36,822 nt of DNA from Puniceicoccus vermicola (GTDB lineage: Bacteria; Verrucomicrobiota; Verrucomicrobiia; Opitutales; Puniceicoccaceae). The translations under genes were made by a program, and so were the position numbers. The notes beneath the pieces were generated by a model. It did not search any database. It worked only from the letters and a program-made list of their open reading frames with translations, and was not told the origin of the DNA. The DNA is taken from the NCBI RefSeq assembly GCF_014230055.1, contig NZ_JACHVA010000023.1, positions 1 through 36,822 of the forward strand, given 5' to 3'. Positions 1 through 8,561 of the stretch are shown here, one piece after another (the first letter of the stretch is position 1; every line of letters begins with the position of its first letter).

Positions 1-399
1 GTAGTGAGAGCTTCCAGCTCTCTCGTACGTAGGAGCGGTCCCTGTAACGTGGGAATCGGCAGCTAAAGCAGCCGGTCCTTGGAAGGTTCCGTCGCGACCA
101 TGGGCCGTCAAGTGCCCTCGCACCACATCCGAAAAAGTACTGCCACGGCAAAGGTCAAAGTAGTGAGAGCTTCCAGCTCTCTCATGCGTAGGAGCGGCCC
201 CCGTGACGTGGGAATCGGCAGCTAAAGCAGCCGGTCCTTGGAAGGATTCGTCGCGACCATGGGCCGTCAAGTGCCCTCGCACCACATCCGAAAAAGTACT
301 GCCACGGCAAAGGTCAAAGTAGTGAGAGCTTCCAGCTCTTTCACCCGTAGGAGCGGCCCCCGTAAGGCGGGAATCGGCAGCGAAAGCAGCCGGTCCTTG
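1..399. repeat. 159-bp tandem repeat, about 2.5 copies, cut by the window edge
   Basis: Units begin at 1, 160 and 319, exactly 159 bp apart. The third copy follows the others to about 399 and then diverges. Each unit has the 17-bp palindrome GAGAGCTTCCAGCTCTC (6-22, 165-181, imperfect at 324-340), preceded by CAAAGTAG in copies 2 and 3, and a second imperfect hairpin around CGGCAGCTAAAGCAGCCGG. The array very likely continues to the left of the window. It lies downstream of the lipoprotein gene at 504-2339 (-). No convincing coding capacity was seen; the open frame at 238-507 comes from the repeat. Confidence 0.9.
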
Positions 400-503
400 T
401 TGGGGGAGATGATCCTTGGCGGAACTACTTCTGTATCCGGATATTTCTACGAGCAGTCGGTGCAGATACCATCCCCCGCCGCACTTATCGATTTCTATCC
501 GGA

Positions 504-2339
504 CTAATAGCTGAATTCGACCGTCTCACCGGAATCGGTGGTGACGCTCAGAGTTCCGCCCATGGTTACGGTCAGTTGGGTGTAATCTTCGCCATCAACC
601 GGAACGACCGATCTTACGTAGGTTGGCACAATGTCATCGTAGGTGGCTTCGGTTACGCCTTCCTCGAGAATGTATTGCTGGCCTCCAGAGGCGATCTGGC
701 GGAGGTTGTTCATAATCGTTTTCTGCTCGGCTTGGGCGGACATGCTCGAAGGGTAACCATAGCTGTTGCTCTGAGGAAACATGCCCGAAGTTGCGGGAAC
801 GTCTGGAGCCGGTGGATACTGTACCGTCAGTCCGGTGACGGTGGTGACCACGAGTGGTTGATCATCGGCAGTAACGACCAGCTGCGAGTAGTCTTCGCCC
901 GCTACCGAGGGTAGTGGAGAAAAGTATTCGCCGACGATCACGGAATAGGGTGCTTCGGTTACACCGTTTTCCAGCATATACTGCTGGCCGGCCGCACTGA
1001 CTTGTCGGAGATTATTGAGAATGGCTTTTTCCTGGCTGGTGGCCCGTACCTTTTGAAAGGCAGGAACGGCCATCGCAGAGGTCATTCCCACCGCAAAGAC
1101 GACGGGTTGGATTGCGAGTTGAGCCATGGTGGTGCGATGGGAGTAACTCATATTGGAAGCGGTATAGAGACCTTCCGGACCGACCGTAGTGACCGAGGCT
1201 GCCGGATTTGGCATATCGGGAATGAGGAGCTTGATGATATCGAGAAAGGCGGGCTCCATTGCGGGATTACTGTCCATCGAAGAAGTCATCATATCTCGAA
1301 ACGCCTGGGTGTATTCGGGAGTCACGTAGGAGAAAAAGACGCCGTCCGAGGGGAGCTGATTGGCGGCCTTCCGGAAGGCATCGGTGTCTTTCAGCTTATC
1401 CTTGTTCTGCAGACATGCGTCCAAGTAGGTCTGACTGGAGGCAAGAAAGAGCCGTTTGGTTTGCGTATCGGCGACGATCACGGGCTGGATGTAATCGAAT
1501 GGTGCCGGGAACTGCTCTGTGGCGCGCAGCTCGAATCCGTTGTCGGTATCCTTCCATTCAACTTGGGGCTGGCCTTGGAGAGCGGGCTTGAGCGACTCGA
1601 ATAGGTCCGTGACTCCGTCGAGAACAATCAGGGCATCGGTGTGAGGAAGGCTCCCATAGAATCCGAACGGGAGGAGATTCTCGGAGTCGAAATCGAGAAT
1701 GAGGATCCCGCGATTTCCCGAGGCTTCAATGACCTGGTTCACGGTGCGATTACCCATCTCCGGAACGGGAGATTGTAGCCATGCAGCGATCATTCCACGG
1801 CCGAAAGGACCAGCGACTGCGTCCCCAATTCCGAGGATGGTGTCGCGCAAGGTTTCAGGGCGGTAACTCATCTCCATCACGAGATCGGAGGTGGAAGGGG
1901 CCAGATCAAGTGAATCGAAAGGATGGGGGGCATCGCCGAAGAACTGGAAAAAACCGGTGGGACCTTCAGGGAAATAGAGAATCGAGCGGTTGTGGAACAT
2001 CCCGTCTCCAATCTCCCGGGAGCTGAGTCCGATGGCGTCGAGGCCACTGAAGCCAGCTGCGGACAGCATCTTCTCGAAATTGAGTGGAAGTGGGGGAACG
2101 TCAGGCACCTCGCTCTTCACCTTGTTGGCGATCTCGGTCAGGGTCTTGCCCAACTTTTCGGTCTCATGGGTGAGATCCATGTAAGCATAAAAAACTCCAC
2201 CGAGATCCAGAAACTCGGAAACTGCGTCAAACTGCGGAGCCCGATCCTCCTTGGGGAGAAGTCCTGCCGTGTCCTGCTCTTTTGTGCAGGCATTGAGGAT
2301 AAGGAGTACGCAAGCGAAGAAGGGGATAGCTTTTCTCAT
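504..2339 (-). CDS. Lipoprotein with two C-terminal pilin-like modules
   Basis: A 611-residue predicted lipoprotein. The signal peptide ends in a lipobox, LILNAC, with Cys18 as the lipidated residue. Residues about 35-400 have no catalytic motif I recognise; the layout resembles large DUF3352-type surface proteins, but weakly. The C-terminus is distinctive. Residues about 409-508 include a hydrophobic stretch followed by AVPAFQKVR and NNLRQVSAAGQQYMLENGVT. Residues about 535-611 repeat that pattern (NNLRQIASGGQQYILEEGVT, then VDGEDY). Both resemble the helix and head of verrucomicrobial type IV pilin-like proteins; the first also keeps a pilin-like hydrophobic helix, without the GFTLIEL cleavage site. 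This suggests capture and internal duplication of a pilin module. Function is unknown; an envelope location is inferred from the lipobox. The gene is divergent from the VIT-VWA gene at 2703. Confidence 0.85.
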   Translation of the reverse strand: MRKAIPFFACVLLILNACTKEQDTAGLLPKEDRAPQFDAVSEFLDLGGVFYAYMDLTHETEKLGKTLTEIANKVKSEVPDVPPLPLNFEKMLSAAGFSGLDAIGLSSREIGDGMFHNRSILYFPEGPTGFFQFFGDAPHPFDSLDLAPSTSDLVMEMSYRPETLRDTILGIGDAVAGPFGRGMIAAWLQSPVPEMGNRTVNQVIEASGNRGILILDFDSENLLPFGFYGSLPHTDALIVLDGVTDLFESLKPALQGQPQVEWKDTDNGFELRATEQFPAPFDYIQPVIVADTQTKRLFLASSQTYLDACLQNKDKLKDTDAFRKAANQLPSDGVFFSYVTPEYTQAFRDMMTSSMDSNPAMEPAFLDIIKLLIPDMPNPAASVTTVGPEGLYTASNMSYSHRTTMAQLAIQPVVFAVGMTSAMAVPAFQKVRATSQEKAILNNLRQVSAAGQQYMLENGVTEAPYSVIVGEYFSPLPSVAGEDYSQLVVTADDQPLVVTTVTGLTVQYPPAPDVPATSGMFPQSNSYGYPSSMSAQAEQKTIMNNLRQIASGGQQYILEEGVTEATYDDIVPTYVRSVVPVDGEDYTQLTVTMGGTLSVTTDSGETVEFSY

Positions 2340-2702
2340 CAGAGGAGATGCTTCGTGTTGGTGAGGCGGGAGGCAACTCTAAATGGGCCAATCCGAGTCG
2401 GAATCGGTTAACAAAAGCGTGACGGGTTTTGGAACGAAACGATCCTATTTTGCCCGGTCTTCTGGGAGCGCAGCGCTTCCGCCTGCGGGCGGTAGCAAAG
2501 GAAAATACCGAAAACGCAGGCTTCCGACTTTCGCCAAGGCTTCTGCAGACATAAAAGCACCGCGCGTCCCTGAACCCCTCCGTGGCTTTCTCAAAGAATG
2601 GCTGTAATTGCCTGGCGAAGTCCCTCGGGTTACCCCGGAATCGGAGAGAATTCATCGTCTTTCCACAAGACCTCCACATTCCCTCCATCTGGATCTTGAA
2701 GA
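2340..2702. other. Intergenic region between divergent genes
   Basis: 363 bp separating the lipoprotein gene (-) from the VIT-VWA gene (+), so promoters for both should lie here. I see no clear sigma-70 boxes. A small GC hairpin CCGCC-TGCG-GGCGG lies at 2479-2492. The nearby stretch reading TTTCGCCAAGGCTTCTGCAGAC (about 2528-2549) looks like a dispersed repeat remnant seen in environmental genomes, though no second copy occurs in this window. No supported gene was seen. Confidence 0.4.
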
Positions 2703-4727
2703 ATGAGGGAGATGAAAACCAAAAACATTCTTATCCTTCTCTCTGCAGGCTTCGGTGGGCTTCTCCTCATGGGTTCCGCGCGAGCGAACTCCCCTGGGGA
2801 GTCTTCTACAGACCGCACCGAAGTGCCCTATTTTTGGACGCCTTCGATGAAGGAAGGAGTTGATGCGTTGCCGCTTAAATCGACCGATGTTCAAGTGAAG
2901 ATCGAGGGGATGTTGGCCACGGTCACGGTGAGTCAGGTCTACCGCAATGAAGGAACGGTCCCGATTGAGGCGTCCTACATTTTTCCGGGATCGACGCGGG
3001 CTGCGGTGAACGATCTCCGTTTTACGATTGGAGAACGGGTGATTTCCGCGGAGATCCAGGAAAAGGAGGAGGCTCGTCGCACCTATGAAGCCGCGAAAAC
3101 CGAGGGCAAGCGAACCGTTCTCCTCGAGCAGCACCGTCCGAACGTGTTTCAGATGAAGGTTGCCAACATCCTTCCCGCCGATGTGGTTTCGGTGCAGCTA
3201 GTCTATACCGAAACGTTACCCCGTGAGAACGGGGACTACGAGTTTGTCTATCCCACGGTGGTCGGTCCGCGCTATGTCGGAGACCCGGAAGCACAGGCAG
3301 GAAACTCAACGGAATGGGTGCACTCTCCCTTTCTCTCACCGGAGACCGAGGTTGCGGCCCCAGAGTTCCGCTTGTCGGTCGATCTGACTCCTGGCCAGAC
3401 GATCCGAAGAATCGGCTCTCCAAGCCACAAGGTGGACATCGATTATCGGGAGGCGGACCATGCTGTTCTCGAGCTGACCCCCGCACCCCTGCGATCGGAT
3501 GATCGAGACTTTATCCTCCGTTACTCGTTGGCTGATGAGGAACCGGAAGTGGGGATTCTGCTGACGAAAACTGAGGACGGCGGCTACTTCCTCGTCAATC
3601 TGGAGCCACCTGCACGCCAGGCTTCGGGGGTGGCAATGCCGCGCGAATATTTGTTCTTGCTCGATGTTTCGGGTTCGATGGAAGGGTTTCCTCTCACCAT
3701 CGCAAAGCAAGTAATGGGCGGACTGATCGAGGATCTGGGATCTGGCGACTCTTTCAATATCGTCGCATTTGCCGGAAGTTCCGAAGTGTTCTCCGAGAGG
3801 GTTTCTGCAAAAGTGAGTCCTTCTTCGAAACAGAGGGCCTTGGAATGGATCGATGGGCTTAGCGGCATGGGAGGGACCAACCTGCTTCCAGCCCTTAAGA
3901 GGGTCTTACAGCTGCCGCGGGATGAGGGCACTTCTCGAACGGTCGTTGTCATCACGGATGGATACGTGGTTGTGGAGCGGGAGGCGTTTGAACTCATCCG
4001 GAACTCGCTCGGGGAAGCCAATCTCTTCGCCCTTGGCATTGGTTCCTCAGTGAATCGGCATTTGATTGAGGGAATGGCCCGAGCGGGAGGCGGCGATGAG
4101 TTTGTCGCGACCAATATTCGAGAAGGAAAGGAGGTCGGTGCTCAATTGATCAAAATGGTGCGGAATCCGGTGCTGACTCAGATCTCATTGGATTGGGAAG
4201 GCTTGGAGGTAAAAGAAATGCTTCCGGAGCGGCAACCGGACCTCTTTCTGGATAAGCCGGTTCGAGTTATCGGTCGCTTCGAAGGTGAGTGGGGCGGTCG
4301 CCTGACTGTAACTGGGAAAGCGGGCTCTGACGACTTTGAGCAAACCGTCGAACTCGGTAATGGAAACCAACCTTCCGTGGGTTCGATCGGGATTCTGTGG
4401 GCGCGGGAAAAAGTTCAGGCTCTGACGGATTCACTGCTCTTCGGGGACGAAGGATCGGTCCGAAGCCAGATTGTTGAGCTGGGTCTGCGCTACCGGCTGC
4501 TTACTCGCTACACATCTTTTGTTGCGGTAGAAGAGGTCATTGCCCGGCAGGAAGAGGATCTGGCTACGGTTAAGCAACCCGTTCCGCTTCCCGCTGGAGT
4601 GAGCTCTCTCGCGGTCGGGGCCGGTATCCCCGCTTCACCCGAGCCCGAAACCGTAGGATTAGTCCTATTGGTATTGGGAGCGCTGGCGGTATTGTTCTGG
4701 AGTTCCCGCAAGAAGGATGCGCAATGA
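2703..4727 (+). CDS. VIT and VWA domain protein with PEP-CTERM-like sorting tail
   Basis: A 674-residue secreted protein. It has a signal peptide (about 1-28, ending ARA), a VIT (inter-alpha-trypsin) domain at about 42-173, and a von Willebrand factor A domain at about 314-485. The MIDAS metal site is complete (DVSGS at 321-325, Thr392 in GGTN, Asp419 in TDG). Near the C-terminus, LGLRYRLLTRYTSFVAVEE is typical of VIT-VWA sortase-target families. The tail has PEP (646-648), a hydrophobic segment (651-667) and a basic end (RKK), the layout of an exosortase sorting signal. The gene overlaps the exosortase gene by 4 bp (ATGA), so they are probably translationally coupled and this protein is the likely dedicated substrate. 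VIT-VWA partners are known for sortase and XrtN-type exosortase systems. The start could instead be Met4 (2712). A role in adhesion or surface assembly is inferred. Confidence 0.9.
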   Translation: MREMKTKNILILLSAGFGGLLLMGSARANSPGESSTDRTEVPYFWTPSMKEGVDALPLKSTDVQVKIEGMLATVTVSQVYRNEGTVPIEASYIFPGSTRAAVNDLRFTIGERVISAEIQEKEEARRTYEAAKTEGKRTVLLEQHRPNVFQMKVANILPADVVSVQLVYTETLPRENGDYEFVYPTVVGPRYVGDPEAQAGNSTEWVHSPFLSPETEVAAPEFRLSVDLTPGQTIRRIGSPSHKVDIDYREADHAVLELTPAPLRSDDRDFILRYSLADEEPEVGILLTKTEDGGYFLVNLEPPARQASGVAMPREYLFLLDVSGSMEGFPLTIAKQVMGGLIEDLGSGDSFNIVAFAGSSEVFSERVSAKVSPSSKQRALEWIDGLSGMGGTNLLPALKRVLQLPRDEGTSRTVVVITDGYVVVEREAFELIRNSLGEANLFALGIGSSVNRHLIEGMARAGGGDEFVATNIREGKEVGAQLIKMVRNPVLTQISLDWEGLEVKEMLPERQPDLFLDKPVRVIGRFEGEWGGRLTVTGKAGSDDFEQTVELGNGNQPSVGSIGILWAREKVQALTDSLLFGDEGSVRSQIVELGLRYRLLTRYTSFVAVEEVIARQEEDLATVKQPVPLPAGVSSLAVGAGIPASPEPETVGLVLLVLGALAVLFWSSRKKDAQ

Positions 4728-6052
4728 GGAGACAGATTCCCTGGGGGAGTCTCCTGTTTCTCTTAGCGTTGTTGACTCTCAGCCTGCCGTCCGCCCGCTG
4801 GTATGTTGCGCGCATGCTGGACGGTGCGGACGAGCCCTACGGGATTCTCGCCCTCGGAGTGTGGTTGTGGTTTCTTCCCTGGAAACGTTTTCGGCGGGAT
4901 TTCGTCGCGAATACATTTCCAAGTGGGGTGGAGGCTCTGCTGTGGATTCTGGTGATTGCGATCATCCTCTTCGGCCCGGAGTGGCCAGCACTCCTTCGGG
5001 CGGCCCTGCTCGTTGGGATGATTTCGACGTCCGCGATTATCCGGGGTATGCCTCGGGGAGCGGTCGTTCTGGGCTTTCTCAGTCTCCCGATTCTCGCTAG
5101 CCTCGACTTCTACCTCGGCTTTCCCATGCGTTATGCATGTGGCTGGGTGGGAACTGAGGGTCTTCGGGCCGTCGGGGTCCCCGTATCCTTGAGTGGGATC
5201 CGCATGTTGGTCGAGGGGCATGAGATTGTCATCGATCGTCCCTGCAGTGGACTGAAGTATCTGTGGTTCGGTTGGTTCTTTGCCGGATGCCTCATGGCCC
5301 AATATCGATTAGCGGCCCAGCGGGTACTGGTTGGCTCCTTGTTGTCAGGCCTGATCCTTTTCCTTTCCAATGCTTTGAGGGTCACGGTTCTCTTTCTTCT
5401 CGAATGGCGCGGTTGGGGGAGCGCCAGAAGCCATGAGATTGCCGGTCTGATTCTGTTCGGGGCGGCGCTATTCGGAATCTTTCTGGCAATTCGCGGGATT
5501 GCGCGGGGAGGGGAACCGAAGTTCGAACAAGAATGGTTCTTGGGTCGGGGGACATTCGTTTCACCATTTGTTTGGATCTTCGTGTTCGGCGTGATTGGAG
5601 CGACATATGGAGCCCCTTTCCTCCAAAAGGAGGACGCGTCGAACGCCCGATTGGCTAAGGTTGAGCAGATTGCCATTCCCTCCGAGTTTGGCGGTCTCGT
5701 CTTGGACCGGGCGTTTCAAGAGGGTGGGTTGCAGGCTCAGCTCTATCACAGTCAGGAAGGAATGGTTCTGATCCGTGAGATTCGCCGGCCGACCCGCCGC
5801 TTGCATTCTGCCGAGGATTGTTTTCGCGGAGACGGATGGAAGATCGAAACGGCACCGCTCTGGAAAGACCCCTATGAAAGGAATTGGCGGCGGTTTTATG
5901 CGTCGCGCGATGGCTCCCGCCTGGAGGTGCGTCAGAGGATCGAGGGGAGCGATGGCTGGACTGGAACCGATATCTCCGAGTGGTTCTGGAATGCGACCAC
6001 CGGACGAACGAAAGGGCCTTGGAAAGCGTGGGTCGTCGTTCTCGAGGCATAG
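4724..6052 (+). CDS. Exosortase fused to EpsI-like C-terminal domain
   Basis: A 442-residue inner-membrane protein with many hydrophobic segments up to about residue 300. The exosortase/archaeosortase catalytic set is visible in order: Cys174 in PCSGLK, Arg219 in SNALRV, and His237 in SHEIAG. These transpeptidase-like enzymes cut PEP-CTERM signals and transfer the protein to an envelope anchor. After a last transmembrane segment (about 281-298), residues about 310-442 form an extracytoplasmic domain with HSAEDCFRGDGW (361-372). That matches the HxxExCxxxxGW pattern of EpsI/exosortase-associated domains. Such fusions are known. The likely substrates in this window are the upstream VIT-VWA protein and the PEP-CTERM protein at 22762. 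The downstream polysaccharide genes fit the usual link between exosortases and exopolysaccharide production. I did not assign an Xrt subfamily. Confidence 0.92.
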   Translation: MRRQIPWGSLLFLLALLTLSLPSARWYVARMLDGADEPYGILALGVWLWFLPWKRFRRDFVANTFPSGVEALLWILVIAIILFGPEWPALLRAALLVGMISTSAIIRGMPRGAVVLGFLSLPILASLDFYLGFPMRYACGWVGTEGLRAVGVPVSLSGIRMLVEGHEIVIDRPCSGLKYLWFGWFFAGCLMAQYRLAAQRVLVGSLLSGLILFLSNALRVTVLFLLEWRGWGSARSHEIAGLILFGAALFGIFLAIRGIARGGEPKFEQEWFLGRGTFVSPFVWIFVFGVIGATYGAPFLQKEDASNARLAKVEQIAIPSEFGGLVLDRAFQEGGLQAQLYHSQEGMVLIREIRRPTRRLHSAEDCFRGDGWKIETAPLWKDPYERNWRRFYASRDGSRLEVRQRIEGSDGWTGTDISEWFWNATTGRTKGPWKAWVVVLEA

Positions 6053-6270
6053 GAGGAGCATTCAGGTCACGGCACGAGGAGCGGGTAAGGTCCTTAGCTC
6101 CACATTTTGAATTCGGAACAGGGTTGATTTCTGAGAGAATTGGAGATGATCTTTATTCAGCTCTGAACTGCTCCGCCAGCGTGACGAATCTCTGAAAGTT
6201 CTGATTCATTACGTTAAAACCTTGTAAAATTCAGGGCTATTCATTCCGCTATCCCTTCTGAGCTCTTTCC

Positions 6271-8556
6271 ATGGTTTCTCGACTTTTCACCCGGATCACG
6301 ATTCTCGTCGCAATTCCAACTTTGTTTGCGATCGGGTATGTCGTGTCTGGACAAGAAAATGACCCGGCGCTTTTGATTCGTGCCCGGGAACTGCGCTTGA
6401 ACGAAGTGTATTTGGAGAGTGCGCGGGTCTATCGGGCATACTTGGCGGAGTATCCGGATGATCTTGAGGCACGGCTCGAGTTTGGAGAACTACTGGTGCT
6501 ACTGGATCAGCCAGTCGATGCGGCGAATCAGGTGATTCCGATCCTCAATGAGGAGCCCGACAACGCCGAGGCGCGTGAGATATTTGACCAGAGTCTGGTG
6601 AAGATCGAAGAGGATCTCGATCCCACAAATTCTGTAGGGTTGCTCCAAATCGCTCGATTGAAACGGTTTTCGGGGAACGAAGAGGAATCGCAAGAATACT
6701 ACATTCGTTATCTTCAGGCGGTGCCTGAGGACTCGCTCGCTTTACATGAGCTTGCGCAGATGGTCTATGATTCCGGCGATCACGAGCGTGGCCAGGCGCT
6801 CCTCGTTGAAGCCATTCGGAAGGCACCCGACGACGAAACCCGCAAGGAACTCCTCTTGAAACAGGCGACCTGGCTTTCGTATGACGAGGAAACGCAGGAC
6901 GAGGCGGTGATAGCCTTTCAGGATCTTCTGGTCGAATACCCGGATATGGCTCAGGCCTATCTGAATCTGGGAGATCTTTATCGTTACCGAGGCGATTACG
7001 AAGAGGCCGGCGAAGCCTACTTGAAGGCCATTCAATATGGAGGCGCTAGCGAAAGAGCGACCGAGGGATATTTTCAGGTTTTGCTTCAGACACGCGCGTT
7101 GCAGACGGCACGGAAAGAAAAAATAGCCGGGAACTACGAGGAGGCGGTTACCTTCTATGAGCTTCATTTCCAGGAAATGGAACTTACCCGACAAAAATTG
7201 GCACAAATCCAAGCCTTGGAAGCCCAAGGGGTCGCAACCGAGAATCAGGTGATGGCGGCTGACTTTTTCGAGCGTTTTCTGGCCGAGACTCCTGATGAAG
7301 TCACGATCCGCCTCGAGGCCGCCGATTCCTATGCTCAAATCGGAGAAACCGAGCAAGCAATGGAAGAGACTGAGCGGGCTATCGAGTTGAAGCCCGACGA
7401 CCGTGAGATTCGCTTGCAGCTAGCGCGTTATCAGACCTATGACTCCGATTCCGTGGTTGAGGCGGGCGAAACCCTCGACGCGGTAGCCGAAATTTTTGGA
7501 CCCGATGCCGAAGTGTCCACATTGCGAGGCGATGTTTACCGTTTCGAAGGGGATTACGTTGAAGCGAGCGCGGCCTATCGACGGGCTTTGGAGGAGAATC
7601 CCAATGATCCTGTGGCACTTCAAGGTCTTGAGGAAATTAAGAATGCCTTTTCTCCTGAGTTTTACGGAGGCCTTGGATTTATTCGCGATTGGTCCTCGGA
7701 TTTTGATCACTTTTTCTTGGGGCTTGGGCTTCGGAATGTCTTTTCGGGCATTCAGCATCGAGTCGACTTGGAAGTAGACGCGCTCTACTACAATCAACCG
7801 GTTTCTACCCAGAATCCCGAGTTGTCGAACAACACGAACAGCGTTGCGGGTACGGATGTTATGGTGTCGGTGAGTGGCCCCATCGAACGCCCGTGGTCCT
7901 ATCTTCTCTCGCTGGGAGCCAATTTCTACAACAAGGTGGATTGGACCCCCGTCGGTCAGTTGGCACTCGGTTACGCCGGTGATCAAGTAAATGCGGTCTT
8001 CGGATTTCGTCGGAAGGAGGCCGTAGACGACCATTACAATTTGAGTGCGCTTCTGGATGAAGTGCGCATGAACGACTTTTTCGGGCAGGTCATTTATCAG
8101 ACGATTGGAGACGAAGTCTGGGAGCGTTGGCAGGTTGAGGGCTACGGGGAGACTGGATGGTTTTCCGACGATAATTATCGCTCGCGAGGCTTGTTGACCT
8201 TGATGAACCGCACCTATGAGTCGGCAGAGGATTCCTTGAAGCTTGGGGTTCGTGGCCTTTATACCAATTACAGATTTCAGTCTCTGAATTACTTTTCGCC
8301 GTCCGATTATTACGGGATTGGCCTCACTGGGAGACTTGATCACCATTTTAACGAAGATACCGATGGGGGAGTCTCCGCGTCTGCCATCTGGATCGAGCAG
8401 GTCGAAGAGTTTGATATCGCCGTAGGCGGATACCTATATCACCAGATTTCCGATTCGGCTCGTGGTAGCCTCCGGCTGGACTACGGCCAATCGACATTTC
8501 AACAGGGAGACATCCGGTCAATCAGCGGTCGCGCCGAAGTGGAGATCCTGTTCTAA
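6271..8556 (+). CDS. TPR-repeat outer-membrane porin, PgaA-like polysaccharide exporter
   Basis: A 761-residue protein with an N-terminal signal peptide (about 1-28), then many tetratricopeptide repeats over residues about 30-460 (for example PDMAQAYLNLGDLYRYRGDY and PDDEIR-type helices). The last roughly 295 residues are rich in alternating aromatic and polar residues and end in EVEILF. A terminal Phe is the usual beta-barrel assembly signal. TPR plus C-terminal barrel is the architecture of PgaA/HmsH, PelB and BcsC, which guide a synthase-made polysaccharide through the outer membrane. The length is close to PgaA. The GT2 synthase starts 5 bp downstream, supporting an export role. A 218-bp gap separates this gene from the exosortase, so it may start its own transcript; TTGTAAAAT at 6223-6231 could be part of a promoter, but this is weak. 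Confidence 0.85.
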   Translation: MVSRLFTRITILVAIPTLFAIGYVVSGQENDPALLIRARELRLNEVYLESARVYRAYLAEYPDDLEARLEFGELLVLLDQPVDAANQVIPILNEEPDNAEAREIFDQSLVKIEEDLDPTNSVGLLQIARLKRFSGNEEESQEYYIRYLQAVPEDSLALHELAQMVYDSGDHERGQALLVEAIRKAPDDETRKELLLKQATWLSYDEETQDEAVIAFQDLLVEYPDMAQAYLNLGDLYRYRGDYEEAGEAYLKAIQYGGASERATEGYFQVLLQTRALQTARKEKIAGNYEEAVTFYELHFQEMELTRQKLAQIQALEAQGVATENQVMAADFFERFLAETPDEVTIRLEAADSYAQIGETEQAMEETERAIELKPDDREIRLQLARYQTYDSDSVVEAGETLDAVAEIFGPDAEVSTLRGDVYRFEGDYVEASAAYRRALEENPNDPVALQGLEEIKNAFSPEFYGGLGFIRDWSSDFDHFFLGLGLRNVFSGIQHRVDLEVDALYYNQPVSTQNPELSNNTNSVAGTDVMVSVSGPIERPWSYLLSLGANFYNKVDWTPVGQLALGYAGDQVNAVFGFRRKEAVDDHYNLSALLDEVRMNDFFGQVIYQTIGDEVWERWQVEGYGETGWFSDDNYRSRGLLTLMNRTYESAEDSLKLGVRGLYTNYRFQSLNYFSPSDYYGIGLTGRLDHHFNEDTDGGVSASAIWIEQVEEFDIAVGGYLYHQISDSARGSLRLDYGQSTFQQGDIRSISGRAEVEILF

Positions 8557-8561
8557 AAACC

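Noticed and set aside
238-507. 89-codon open frame at the window start
   Set aside because: It lies mostly in the 159-bp repeat, whose period is a multiple of three, and then runs into non-homologous sequence; no protein-like features.
1002-1604. 200-codon frame antisense to the lipoprotein gene
   Set aside because: Shadow of the lipoprotein gene; Arg/Gly-rich low-quality product without motifs.
7420-8346. 308-codon frame antisense to the TPR/barrel gene
   Set aside because: The opposite strand encodes clear TPR and barrel sequence; the antisense product has no family features.
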